Shown: one piece after another, positions 19,856 through 28,499 of the stretch | How positions within the stretch are numbered: position 1 is the first letter of the stretch | How the letters are laid out: each line of letters opens with the position of its first letter | Assembly (NCBI RefSeq): GCF_000382445.1 | Contig: NZ_KB905475.1 | Location: 62,001 to 126,000 of the forward strand | DNA: 64,000 nucleotides | From: Phocaeicola massiliensis B84634 = Timone 84634 = DSM 17679 = JCM 13223 | GTDB lineage: Bacteria; Bacteroidota; Bacteroidia; Bacteroidales; Bacteroidaceae | Reading direction: 5' to 3' | Translations under genes and position numbers: made by a program | The notes under the pieces: generated by a model | Seen by the model: the letters and a program-made list of their open reading frames with translations, nothing else | What the model was told of the DNA's origin: nothing | Database searches by the model: none

Positions 19856-19959
19856 ATCTAAGTATTTTGAGAAAAGACTTTGAGCTTTTAAAAAAGACTT
19901 AAATGTTTTCAAAAAACACTTAAGTCTTTTTCAGAAACTCCTTGGTCTTTTTTGAAAAC
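19856..19959. repeat. 21-bp-period degenerate repeat, locus 1 (5 units)
   Basis: Five units of 21, 20, 21, 21 and 21 bp. Each has a short variable start, a GTCTTTT or similar T-run in the middle and AAAAG/AAAAC at the end. The same period and pattern recur at 50855-50938 and 51469-51594. The period equals two helical turns. Confidence 0.75.
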
Positions 19960-20089
19960 CTCAAAATCTCTCCATTATGATACGTTGACATCCGTTAAGA
20001 TTTACGGAACAGAAGTAAAACAAACACTTAATGATGCTTAATCTGTTGGGAACGTGGTGAATAAGATTTCAGGAGAGAGAAGAAAAAAA

Positions 20090-20297
20090 GTGCATCTCTT
20101 AGTAAGAGATACACTTTTCGCTGCAAATTTACACAAAGTTTTGATAATTAAAACTTTTTGAGAAGAAAAATCACAAGGCAAGTGCAAAAATATCTTTAGT
20201 CTTAAGTTATAGGACACTTTTTTATCGGCTTAAACTATTAATAATAAAGCGGTTATGTGCGTTCGGTGTATCTCTTACTAAGAGATGCACCGAACGC
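20090..20297. repeat. Inverted pair of 25-bp palindromic sites around a leftward promoter
   Basis: A 25-bp site at 20090-20114 recurs as an exact reverse complement at 20266-20290; each is itself a near palindrome with core ATCTCTTA/TAAGAGAT. The right copy extends into a 41-bp hairpin with arms ending TGCGTTCG/CGAACGCA, then CCCTTTTTT. The left copy is flanked by A7 and T4. Between them, on the - strand, TAAATTTG (20124-20131) is a perfect -7 box that points away from the downstream genes. An invertible promoter or a pair of terminators would both fit. Confidence 0.5.
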
Positions 20298-20363
20298 AAC
20301 CCTTTTTTAAGGGTTTGAAAGATGTGTATTTATTTGAAATAGAGACGATAAAAAGAGAGTACA

Positions 20364-20861
20364 ATGGACTACCTGTTTCTACACCGCGACAAGCGCACTT
20401 TTACTTCCGAAAGGCAGAAGAATCTGCTTTTCAGGGCTGCCCGGCTTTATTGGGAGCAGAAGTATGCGGACAGCGAAGTGATTCCGAAAAGGAAAGTCGA
20501 TTGTGAGCTATATAAATATGTATTGTATTATTTGGAAGTGCGCCAAGTGTTTCTTGACCCGAAGCTCTCACTGAAAAAACTGAGCGAGATGATTGAAACG
20601 AACCAGACTTATCTGTCGAACGTGGTCAACCGCTACTTCGGTTGCCATCTGAAAGAGTTGGTGAACACGTATCGGGTGGAATATGCCAAGGAACTGCTCC
20701 GTTCGGGCAAGTGTCTGCCGGAGGAGCTGCCCCAACGCTGCGGGTTTCTGTCGCGAAGTGCGTTTTATGCTGCTTTTAAAAAGGTGACGGGTGTTTCTCC
20801 CAAACGTTATATGAAATATGAAAAGAGAGAAAAGCTCTCGGAATCAATAGATTATGTATAA
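20364..20861 (+). CDS. Stand-alone AraC-type HTH regulator
   Basis: A 165-residue cytoplasmic protein. Residues about 55-155 form the two helix-turn-helix motifs of the AraC family: LSLKKLSEMIETNQTYLSNV and LPEELPQRCGFLSRSAFYAA, ending in the signature FKKVTGVSPKRYMK. The N-terminal 50 residues are basic and too short for a sugar-binding domain, so this looks like the output half of a HTCS or a minimal regulator. The large lipoprotein gene starts 44 bp after its stop and is a likely target or operon partner. The inverted-repeat promoter structure upstream may control it. Confidence 0.8.
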   Translation: MDYLFLHRDKRTFTSERQKNLLFRAARLYWEQKYADSEVIPKRKVDCELYKYVLYYLEVRQVFLDPKLSLKKLSEMIETNQTYLSNVVNRYFGCHLKELVNTYRVEYAKELLRSGKCLPEELPQRCGFLSRSAFYAAFKKVTGVSPKRYMKYEKREKLSESIDYV

Positions 20862-20875
20862 CCAATTTTAGTTTT

Positions 20876-20893
20876 TTAAATTTATAAATTTAA
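20876..20893. promoter_or_regulatory. AT-only palindrome in the leader of the surface lipoprotein
   Basis: TTAAATTTATAAATTTAA is a perfect 18-bp palindrome 12 bp before the ATG at 20906. AT-rich, unstructured leaders favour ribosome binding in Bacteroidota, where Shine-Dalgarno pairing is little used. It could also be a protein-binding site. Confidence 0.35.
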
Positions 20894-20905
20894 AGTTTTT
20901 CTATT

Positions 20906-23530
20906 ATGAACAAAAAGTTTTTAAGTGCAATCCTGTTCGGAGCCTTGATGGTTACCTCGACAGGAACATTTGTGTCTTGTAAGGATTACGACGATGATAT
21001 CGACGAAATCAACAGCAAGATTGACAAGATTGAAACCACACTGTCTGAATTGGAGTCAAAGATTGGCGACAAGGGTGTGACCAGTGTGACTTTCGACGAA
21101 AAGACAGGTGTATTGACTGTAGTTGACGGTACGGGTACAAAAACGTATACCATTAAAACAACAGCTCCTGATGTAGACGAACTAACCATTACTATTGAAG
21201 GCAAAGACCTTAAAGTAGACGGAAAAGTGATAGGTCAGGTAGGTGACACAGTCGCAGTGAAAAACGGTGAGTTGACAATCAATGGTACAGCTACCGGCAT
21301 CAAGGTTGGTCAATATGCTATTTTGGACAATCAAAGCGCAGGTACCGTAACCATCACTCTGCCCGATGCAGACGGCAAATTGCAAACTGTTGAGTTGATG
21401 AAAGCATCTGCTGCATTGACTTCTGTACAGTTCCAAAAAGAGAATCCTGAATTCGTTGATATTGAAGGAACTGCCACTGCATTTCAATGGGGTACTGCCC
21501 GTATCGCATTCCCTAACTGGGGAGGTAAAAAAGGTGCTATCACCAGAAATCAGTTGATGGTAGGTCAGACTAACGTCGTAAAGGTTCAGGTTACTCCTGC
21601 CGGCTATGACTTAGGAGCACAGACACTGACTTTGGTCGATTCAAGAGGCAATGTAGCTCCGGCAAATATAACTGCTGTTGCAAACAACAGATTAATGTCT
21701 CGTGCTGCATCGGCTAACGGCAGCTGGGATTTGTCTATCGAAATGACAGACGACGTTACTGCAACCAACATTGCAAAGATATTCGATTACGATCCTGTTA
21801 CCGGTACCGGACATATGGCATACACATTATGTGTAAACGGTATTCCTTATACTACTTATGAATTGGCTGTTAAACCCAGCGATAATAAGTCTTCTGTTTC
21901 CGCAGCCATTGCAGGTCTAACCAATACTGATATAAAATATGTAGCTGCAGACGGACGAGTAGCAGATTTATCATCTGGTAAATTCCCCACCGGAAGCACA
22001 GAACTGTTTATCGAAGAGAATGATTTGTATGATTCATACATCACTTTTGAAGGTACAAACAAATCTTTGGCAGAACAATACGGAATCACTGTTGACGGTA
22101 TGACTATCAATGTTCCTGCTTCTGCTACAGGTGTAACTATCAAGGGTATTGTACATACAATGGCTATCAACGGTTACGAATCTGCAATTACCGACAACGA
22201 AGTTACATTCAATATCATCGGTAGCACAGTAACCGCTCAGAGTATCGCTGCTACAACCCATCAGATTGCACCCGCCGCAACTGCTGCCGATGTTCTGAAA
22301 AAAGTACGCATCGATTTAGGTGATGTATTCAAGAATATTCCTGCCGCAACTCGTGAAGCAGCACGTGAAACAGCTCAGTTCTATGTAGTAGAAGAAAAGA
22401 GTCAGACCGGCTTCTTGATAGGAGATAATACTGCATTGAGTAACTCTACTTACAATAAGTTCAATACTGTTTCATATCTGAAAGCTGACGAAACACAATG
22501 GACAGATGATACAGACGATATTCTTGACTTGCGTTATATTGATTTGGAAGTAACAGGTAAAGTAGCTGCTGATGCTCAACCGGGTGACTATCAATTGTCA
22601 TTTGTTGTAATGGATGAGAATTATGTAACAGGTAGCGGAAATATCAAAGGCAATGAAATCATTAAGATTAATATGCCGGTCAATGTGACTGTTCCTTCAT
22701 TCGCTGATATGTTTGAAAAGACTGCTACCGAATGGAATGCTGCCAAGACTGAATTCAATGCTAGAATTTATGTTGAACCTACAAATGATGCTCAACTGAG
22801 ATTTGGCGAAGCCTTTAATAAGACTGCCAACTATGCAGATGCAGAGTATTCACAAGTTGTATATGACGTGAAATATATTGATTCTAAATCTCCGATAGCT
22901 ACCTCAAGTAATGTTGAACTTTCAACAGAGAACGGAATAGCAAGAATCAGCGGCAGAGGAGGATTAGCAATTCTGGATAAGACAGTGGTATACAATGCTA
23001 CAGGAGATGCTCTGAAAGAAAATACGTTCGCAAACATGACAGCATATTATCCGTTGTTCTATCAGGCTCAAATTTCTGATCTAAACTCAACCTTGACTAG
23101 TGATGAGTTCGATGCTTTGCAGGAAGCATTTACAGTAGCATCTGATTCTTATACATCGAAACTTGTTACTCCTCTTGCAGGTGTAGCTATCAGTACCGGT
23201 GATATTATCTTAGATGCCTCAGGAAAAGCAACCGGCATCGAATTGGAATTGGATGAATCAACATTAGCTGTAAACAATACTAACATTACTACCGCTCCAA
23301 CAGCAGGATTAACTAACTCTAATGAAGCAACTTACAAACTAGTAACAGGTACTGCAACAGGTAATGATGTCAAAGCTGAATTTACAATTGAATCCGGTGC
23401 AACCGTAACTTTGACAGCTACTGGTATTCAAGTTACCGGTTTAACAGGTATGTCAACATTAAAAGTTACTTTGACTGATGCTACAGGCATTGTCTATACA
23501 TCTACCGTACAGATTCAGCCCGCCAAATAA
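20906..23530 (+). CDS. Large surface lipoprotein with N-terminal coiled coil
   Basis: An 874-residue exported lipoprotein (signal to Cys 25 in TFVSCKDYDDD). A short coiled coil (residues about 31-55, DEINSKIDKIETTLSELESK) is followed by a beta-hairpin motif (VTSVTFDEKTGVLTVVDGTG) and then long beta-rich sequence high in Thr, Ala, Asn and Asp. This plan is seen in DUF4988-type Bacteroides surface proteins; the function is unknown. The composition, A-rich leader and strong terminator suggest high expression. A decayed copy of its 3' end plus terminator lies at 24565-24735, so the locus once held a second paralogue. Confidence 0.7.
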   Translation: MNKKFLSAILFGALMVTSTGTFVSCKDYDDDIDEINSKIDKIETTLSELESKIGDKGVTSVTFDEKTGVLTVVDGTGTKTYTIKTTAPDVDELTITIEGKDLKVDGKVIGQVGDTVAVKNGELTINGTATGIKVGQYAILDNQSAGTVTITLPDADGKLQTVELMKASAALTSVQFQKENPEFVDIEGTATAFQWGTARIAFPNWGGKKGAITRNQLMVGQTNVVKVQVTPAGYDLGAQTLTLVDSRGNVAPANITAVANNRLMSRAASANGSWDLSIEMTDDVTATNIAKIFDYDPVTGTGHMAYTLCVNGIPYTTYELAVKPSDNKSSVSAAIAGLTNTDIKYVAADGRVADLSSGKFPTGSTELFIEENDLYDSYITFEGTNKSLAEQYGITVDGMTINVPASATGVTIKGIVHTMAINGYESAITDNEVTFNIIGSTVTAQSIAATTHQIAPAATAADVLKKVRIDLGDVFKNIPAATREAARETAQFYVVEEKSQTGFLIGDNTALSNSTYNKFNTVSYLKADETQWTDDTDDILDLRYIDLEVTGKVAADAQPGDYQLSFVVMDENYVTGSGNIKGNEIIKINMPVNVTVPSFADMFEKTATEWNAAKTEFNARIYVEPTNDAQLRFGEAFNKTANYADAEYSQVVYDVKYIDSKSPIATSSNVELSTENGIARISGRGGLAILDKTVVYNATGDALKENTFANMTAYYPLFYQAQISDLNSTLTSDEFDALQEAFTVASDSYTSKLVTPLAGVAISTGDIILDASGKATGIELELDESTLAVNNTNITTAPTAGLTNSNEATYKLVTGTATGNDVKAEFTIESGATVTLTATGIQVTGLTGMSTLKVTLTDATGIVYTSTVQIQPAK

Positions 23531-23556
23531 TGAAGTAGTATAAACCCTACTTATAA

Positions 23557-23660
23557 ATAACTCAAAAGACCGCCTCAATCACTGTGTTGGGACGGTCTTT
23601 TTCAATATTCCACACCTTTAACAAACATTGCCAATCTTATTTTCTGTCCTCTTTTACGCC
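23557..23660. repeat. 104-bp direct repeat, copy 1
   Basis: This stretch, from ATAACTCAAAAGACC onward, matches 24632-24735 with only two differences. It contains the terminator of the surface lipoprotein gene. Confidence 0.9.
23564..23602 (+). terminator. Intrinsic terminator of the surface lipoprotein gene
   Basis: AAAAGACCG pairs with CGGTCTTTTT; the inner stem CTCAA/TTGGG is separated by a single c.a mismatch. The A-run and T-run allow function in both directions. Confidence 0.85.
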
Positions 23661-23815
23661 CTGACTTCGTCAATGTGTCCCCCCAAAAAATCCTCATCAA
23701 ACAACAGAGCGACGCGCTTGTGTCGTTTTATAATCATTGTTCTGCTGATTTGAAGAGAGAAAGTTATAATATTATAAGGTTCTACAAAAGAATCTGATTC
23801 TCAACAAAAAGTATT

Positions 23816-23823
23816 ATCTTTGC
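23816..23823 (+). promoter_or_regulatory. -7 box for the small two-gene unit
   Basis: TATCTTTG matches TAnnTTTG, 20 bp before the ATG at 23844. No clear -33. Confidence 0.55.
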
Positions 23824-23843
23824 CAAAGGAAAGGATAGATATT

Positions 23844-23999
23844 ATGGTAAAAACAAAAGCAACAAAAGAAGAAACTTTAGCCAAATTTAAAGCAGCAAGA
23901 GAAAAGAAACGTACTTGTCTGGCTAATTTGGAAAAGTCAATGAAGGAAGCCTATAAAAAACGTACAGGTAAGGAGGCTGAAACCTTTTTTGCATTATGA
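23844..23999 (+). CDS. Small charged protein of 51 residues, unknown
   Basis: A short frame starting MVKTKATKEETLAKFKAARE and ending EAETFFAL. It is Lys/Glu-rich, helical and has no signal, so probably cytoplasmic. A TAnnTTTG box precedes it. Its stop overlaps an ATG (ATGA at 23996-23999), the usual sign of translational coupling to the next gene. From memory, short proteins of this kind sit before DUF6169-type genes in Bacteroides; the function is unknown. Confidence 0.65.
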   Translation: MVKTKATKEETLAKFKAAREKKRTCLANLEKSMKEAYKKRTGKEAETFFAL

Positions 24000-24488
24000 A
24001 ACAGCTTCTTTCACGAAAATTCTTCATATCCGGTAGAAACGACCGGAGAAGATGGATTTTATCAGTTCTTTACAGACGGGGGAGTACATTATTCTGTAGG
24101 GTTTATGGAAGATGATATTTTACTGTCACAGAACTCATATCAATTGATTATAGCCAATATCAATAACCATAAATCTCCCCGTGACCATAAAGTACGTGAT
24201 ACGATTATTGCTATCGTTGATGAATTTTTCAGGAACAACAACTCAACATTGCTCTATATTTGTGAGACCGGTGACAGCAAGCAAAGTATGCGTAGCCGAT
24301 TGTTTGAGTATTGGTTCTCCACTTATAATCGGAAGGCTCTTTTTACAATGATTTCATCTTCAATTGTTGATGAAGAAGGTGTCGTAAACTTTGCAACGAT
24401 AATTCTTCGTAATGACAATCCAAATTTATCGGAGATTATAGCTGAATTTACCGAATCAATCCAATTACTTAGTCAAAAACCTGAATGA
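23996..24488 (+). pseudogene. DUF6169-like protein gene with disrupted 5' end
   Basis: From the ATG at 24105 a 127-residue frame reads GFMEDDILLSQNSYQL, NNHKSPRDHKVRDTI and YICETGDSKQSMRSRLFEYW, a pattern I associate with DUF6169 proteins of Bacteroides. Protein-like sequence in the same frame extends upstream (ENSSYPVETTGEDGFYQFF, then TDGGVHYSV) to the TGA at 23997, with no start codon. The coupled ATG at 23996 is in another frame and ends after about 39 codons. A single-base deletion or insertion between 23999 and about 24020 would join the two. The gene may be broken, or translated from 24105 as a shortened form. Confidence 0.6.
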
Positions 24489-24564
24489 TAGGATAAGTGC
24501 CGATTTCAGGAACTTTAAACCCTTTGCTTACCAATAGCCAATATAATCTATTTCACTCCGGAAC

Positions 24565-24632
24565 ACGGTTGCTAACAGTATTACTGTTACCGGTTTGACA
24601 GGCATGTCTACATTAAAGGTAACATTTACCGA
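24565..24632 (+). pseudogene. 3' remnant of a second surface lipoprotein gene
   Basis: Bases 24583-24633 encode TVTGLTGMSTLKVTFTD, nearly the same as the C-terminal VTGLTGMSTLKVTLTD of the lipoprotein at 20906. The remnant runs straight into the second terminator copy. It is the only recognisable part of the former paralogue. Confidence 0.75.
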
Positions 24633-24735
24633 TAACTCAAAAGACCGCCTCAATCACTGTGTTGGGACGGTCTTTTTCAATATTCCACACCTTTAACAAA
24701 CATTGCCAATCTTATTTTCTGCCCTCTTTTATGCC
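24632..24735. repeat. 104-bp direct repeat, copy 2
   Basis: Matches 23557-23660 except at two positions. Together with the remnant before it, this marks a duplicated gene end. Confidence 0.9.
24639..24677 (+). terminator. Duplicated intrinsic terminator
   Basis: Identical 39-nt hairpin and T-run to 23564-23602. It now isolates the methyltransferase gene from upstream transcription. Confidence 0.8.
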
Positions 24736-24773
24736 TTATTTAACTACTCAAAAACAGATAATCTTCTAAATAA

Positions 24774-24804
24774 TTGAATAGCAAAGAGAAAATCACTAAA
24801 TTTG
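24774..24804 (+). promoter_or_regulatory. Promoter of the THUMP methyltransferase gene
   Basis: TTG (24774-24776), 20-bp spacer, then TAAATTTG (24797-24804). The TTG at 24802 is part of this box and not a start codon. Confidence 0.7.
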
Positions 24805-24840
24805 TCGCATCAATTGAAATTACGTAATTATCATTTTAAA

Positions 24841-26199
24841 ATGAAGGAAGAATTCGAGCTAATCGCCAAGACTTTCCAGGGACTGGAAGAGGTTCTGGCA
24901 AAAGAACTCACCGAGCTGGGAGCCAGCAATATAGAAATAGGAAGACGCATGGTATCTTTTACCGGCGACAAGGAGATGATGTATAAGGCTAACTTCTATC
25001 TGCGTACAGCCATCCGTATCCTGAAACCCATTAAACACTTTGAAGCCAAAAATGCTGATGAAGTGTACGAAGCTATTAAATCCATCGCATGGGAAGAGTA
25101 TTTAGACACCAACAAGAGCTTTGCAGTAGATGCAGTAGTATTCTCGAATGAATTCCGCCATTCAAAGTTCGTAGCCTATAAGGTGAAAGACGCCATCGTA
25201 GACTACTTCCGCGAGAAGAACGGCGAACGCCCTTCCATACGCATCAATAACCCTGATGTAGCACTGAACATACACATTGCCGAAGACAAATGTACTTTGT
25301 CACTCGATAGTTCCGGCGAATCATTACATCGCCGCGGTTATCGCCAGGAGGCAGTAGAAGCTCCGTTGAACGAAGTACTGGCAGCCGGTATGATTTTAAT
25401 GACCGGCTGGAGAGGCGAATGTGACCTGATAGACCCGATGTGCGGTTCGGGAACTATTCCTATCGAAGCAGCCTTGATTGCACGTAATATCGCTCCGGGC
25501 GTATTCCGCAAAGAATTTGCTTTCGAAAAATGGAATGACTTCGACCAAGAATTATTCGATACGATTTATAACGATGATTCACAAGAACGTGAATTCACAC
25601 ACAAAGTATACGGATATGACAATAACCCGAAAGCCAATGAAATTGCAACACATAATGTGAAAGCAGCAGGACTGAGCAAAGAGGTAATCTTAAAAATACA
25701 ACCGTTCCAGCAATTCGAACAACCGAAAGAAAAGAGTATTATCATCACCAACCCTCCTTACGGTGAACGTATTTCGACAAACGATTTATTAGGTTTATAC
25801 CAAATGATTGGCGAACGACTGAAACATGCATTTGCCGGAAATGATGCATGGATATTGAGTTATCGTGAAGAATGCTTCGATCAGATCGGATTGAAACCAT
25901 CAGTCAAAGTACCGCTGTTTAATGGTGCTTTGGAATGTGAATTCCGCAAATATCAATTGTTTGACGGCAAATATAAAGAGTTCCGCACTGAAAATAAAGA
26001 CAGAGATTTCAAACCACGACGCGAAGATACTCGTCCCCGTCGCAACAGTGAAAGAGTGGAATACGGAGAACGGCGCGAACGACGCAACTTTGACGACAAA
26101 CGCGAAGGACGTGGAGATTTCAAGAACAGAGACAGAAAAGACAGAGGAAACGAAGAAAGAAAAGAATTCAAGCCACGCTTTAAAAGAGAGGAAAAATAG
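24841..26199 (+). CDS. THUMP-domain class I RNA methyltransferase (RlmL-type)
   Basis: A 452-residue SAM-dependent methyltransferase related to the RlmL half that makes m2G2445 in 23S rRNA. A THUMP RNA-binding domain (about 40-155) precedes the Rossmann MTase. Motif I is DLIDPMCGSGTIPIEAALIA, motif IV is the catalytic IITNPPYGERI. The last 70 residues are a low-complexity tail of Arg, Glu, Asp and Lys (repeats like RRERRNFDDKREGRGDFKNR), probably a disordered RNA-binding extension. There is no second RlmK domain. Start moved from 24802 to 24841 because of the promoter box. Confidence 0.88.
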   Translation: MKEEFELIAKTFQGLEEVLAKELTELGASNIEIGRRMVSFTGDKEMMYKANFYLRTAIRILKPIKHFEAKNADEVYEAIKSIAWEEYLDTNKSFAVDAVVFSNEFRHSKFVAYKVKDAIVDYFREKNGERPSIRINNPDVALNIHIAEDKCTLSLDSSGESLHRRGYRQEAVEAPLNEVLAAGMILMTGWRGECDLIDPMCGSGTIPIEAALIARNIAPGVFRKEFAFEKWNDFDQELFDTIYNDDSQEREFTHKVYGYDNNPKANEIATHNVKAAGLSKEVILKIQPFQQFEQPKEKSIIITNPPYGERISTNDLLGLYQMIGERLKHAFAGNDAWILSYREECFDQIGLKPSVKVPLFNGALECEFRKYQLFDGKYKEFRTENKDRDFKPRREDTRPRRNSERVEYGERRERRNFDDKREGRGDFKNRDRKDRGNEERKEFKPRFKREEK

Positions 26200-26210
26200 T
26201 AAAAAAATAA

Positions 26211-26245
26211 CCAACCTGAGATTCTGATTCAGAAATTCAGGTTGG
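26211..26245. other. Long stem-loop between methyltransferase and peptidase genes
   Basis: CCAACCTGA (26211-26219) pairs with TCAGGTTGG (26237-26245), and inside it TTCTGA pairs with TCAGAA. No T-run follows on the + strand (GAAAAAA); on the - strand it is followed by a T-run. It may stabilise the 3' end of the upstream message. Confidence 0.5.
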
Positions 26246-26261
26246 GAAAAAATAAGAAGCT

Positions 26262-28481
26262 ATGAAGAATATTATACTAAAAAGTCTACTTATATTAATG
26301 ACATCATGTATCTCTACTATGAATGTTATAGCGCAAGATAAGAAAAGTTTTACTCTCGAAGATTTGATGCCGGGAGGAAACAATTATTTCAATCTGCAAC
26401 CCAAGAATCTGCATGGACTGAAATGGTGGGGAGACGTATGTGTCAACGCCGACATAGAAGAGGTAAAAGCGGTGAACCCGACCAACGGAAAAGAGACTGT
26501 TCTCTTCACCTTACAAGACACAAATGACTTACTGGCAGCCAAGGAACTGGGAAAGATGAATCATTTATACAATGTATCTTTTCCATATGCCGAAAAGTGG
26601 ATGCTGGTAAACACATCTACCCACAAAGTGCTGATTGACTGTGACAAAAAAGAAATAATATGGAGCCAGCCCATCGCTGCCAAAGCAGCCAACCAAGACT
26701 GGAACAAAAACAGCCGTTCGCTGGCTTATACCATTGCCAATAATTTGTTTGTAACCACAGCAGACGGTAAAACCCACCAAGTAACCGATGAACCCAAAGG
26801 CATCGTATGCGGTCAAAGTGTACACCGTCAGGAATTCGGTATTTATAAAGGTACATTCTGGAGTCCGAAAGGAAACCTGCTCGCTTTTTACCGCATGGAT
26901 GAAACAATGGTAACGGATTACCCGCAAGTGAATACCACTACCCGTATCGCCACCCTCGAACCGGACAAGTATCCGATGGCAGGAATGACCAGCCATAAAG
27001 TTACCGTGGGAGTTTACAATCCTGCAACCGAAAAAACTGTTTACCTGAAAGTCGGTGACCCGACCGACCGCTATTTCACTAACATCAGCTGGAGCCCGGA
27101 CGAAAAAAGCGTTTATGTGATAGAATTGAACCGTGACCAAAATCATGCAGAACTAGTGCGGTACAATGCAGAAAACGGAGAAAAAGATGCCGTGCTCTAT
27201 GTAGAAGAACATCCCAAATATGTAGAGCCGCAACATATACTCACGTTCCTACCCTGGGATGAAACAAAATTTCTCTACCAAAGCCAACGTGACGGATATA
27301 ACCATCTGTATCTGATGGATACACAATTGAAAGCAGAACCGACCTCATTCCGTACCGAAACAGATGGAACTTGCTATGAATATACTCATGTGAAGCAACT
27401 CACCCAAGGCACATGGTTAGTGAAAAACATTTTAGGTTTTAACCCTAAAGCCAAAGAAATCATCATCATAAGCACCGAGGTTTCTCCGTTACAGAGCAAC
27501 GCATACGCCGTGAATGTAAAAACCGGAAAGCGCCGTCTCATCGGAAATAAGGATGGGATGCACAATGTACAACTGTCGGCAAGCGGTAAATATGTGATAG
27601 ACAACTATACTTCTTCCACAGTCCCTCGTAATATCGACATTGTTCCTACTTCGGGTAAAGGAAAAAATATCAATTTGCTGACTGCTGCCAATCCGATGGA
27701 TGCTTACAATATGCCCGAAATCACCCTTGGCACCATTAAAGCGGCCGACGGCAAGACAGATCTTTATTATCGTTTGATAAAACCGGTAAACTATGACCCC
27801 AACAAGAAATATCCGGCAGTCATCTATGTTTATGGCGGTCCTCATGCACAGATGATACACAATGTACGCAACTATGGTGCAGGAGGATGGGATATTTACA
27901 TGGCCCAGCTGGGTTATGTAATGCTGACTGTCGACAGCCGCGGCAGTGACAATCGCGGACTGGAGTTTGAGAACTGCACCTTCCGCCAATTGGGTACAGA
28001 AGAAATGAAAGATCAGGTAAAAGGAGTGGAATTTCTGAAATCACTCGGTTATGTAGACGAAAACCGCATCGGTGTACATGGTTGGAGCTTCGGCGGCTTC
28101 ATGACCACCAATCTCATGCTGACCTATAATGATATCTTTAAGGTAGGTGTAGCCGGTGGTCCGGTTATCGATTGGGGGTATTATGAAGTAATGTATGGCG
28201 AACGCTATATGGACAGTCCGCTCAGCAACCCGGAAGGCTATAATAAAGCAAATCTGAAATTGAGAGCCGGCGACCTGAAGGGACGGCTGATGCTGATTCA
28301 TGGTGGTGAAGACCCCACCTGTGTACCACAACACAGCTACACCTTCTTGCGTGCATGCATTGATGCAGGTACACATCCCGACTTCTTCATCTACCCGGAA
28401 GACGGACACAATATGTTCGGCCGTGACCGTGTTCACTTATACGAACACATTACCCGCTATTTTGAAGACCATCTAAAATAA
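26262..28481 (+). CDS. Dipeptidyl peptidase IV family serine peptidase (S9)
   Basis: A 739-residue exported enzyme that removes N-terminal X-Pro or X-Ala dipeptides. A signal peptide (about 1-25, NVIAQ) is followed by the eight-bladed propeller domain and, from about residue 510, an alpha/beta hydrolase. The catalytic triad is visible: Ser about 609 in GWSFGGFMTTN, Asp about 684 in HGGEDPTCVPQ, His about 716 in PEDGHNMFGRD. Length and order fit Bacteroides DPP4. It would act in the periplasm, feeding dipeptides to the cell. Gap of 62 bp from the upstream gene contains the stem-loop. Confidence 0.92.
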   Translation: MKNIILKSLLILMTSCISTMNVIAQDKKSFTLEDLMPGGNNYFNLQPKNLHGLKWWGDVCVNADIEEVKAVNPTNGKETVLFTLQDTNDLLAAKELGKMNHLYNVSFPYAEKWMLVNTSTHKVLIDCDKKEIIWSQPIAAKAANQDWNKNSRSLAYTIANNLFVTTADGKTHQVTDEPKGIVCGQSVHRQEFGIYKGTFWSPKGNLLAFYRMDETMVTDYPQVNTTTRIATLEPDKYPMAGMTSHKVTVGVYNPATEKTVYLKVGDPTDRYFTNISWSPDEKSVYVIELNRDQNHAELVRYNAENGEKDAVLYVEEHPKYVEPQHILTFLPWDETKFLYQSQRDGYNHLYLMDTQLKAEPTSFRTETDGTCYEYTHVKQLTQGTWLVKNILGFNPKAKEIIIISTEVSPLQSNAYAVNVKTGKRRLIGNKDGMHNVQLSASGKYVIDNYTSSTVPRNIDIVPTSGKGKNINLLTAANPMDAYNMPEITLGTIKAADGKTDLYYRLIKPVNYDPNKKYPAVIYVYGGPHAQMIHNVRNYGAGGWDIYMAQLGYVMLTVDSRGSDNRGLEFENCTFRQLGTEEMKDQVKGVEFLKSLGYVDENRIGVHGWSFGGFMTTNLMLTYNDIFKVGVAGGPVIDWGYYEVMYGERYMDSPLSNPEGYNKANLKLRAGDLKGRLMLIHGGEDPTCVPQHSYTFLRACIDAGTHPDFFIYPEDGHNMFGRDRVHLYEHITRYFEDHLK

Positions 28482-28499
28482 TAAATTCAATATCAGAAT

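Larger units (their letters stand above)
19605..20363. other. 759-bp intergenic region rich in palindromes and repeats
   Basis: No gene is visible. It holds the paired 16-bp palindromes at 19651-19694, the 21-bp-period array at 19856-19959, and the paired hairpin/inverted-repeat structure at 20090-20297, each listed separately. Confidence 0.7.

Noticed and set aside
20285-20506. 73-codon frame upstream of the AraC-type gene
   Set aside because: It overlaps the regulator in another frame, starts inside the hairpin region and has no recognisable features.
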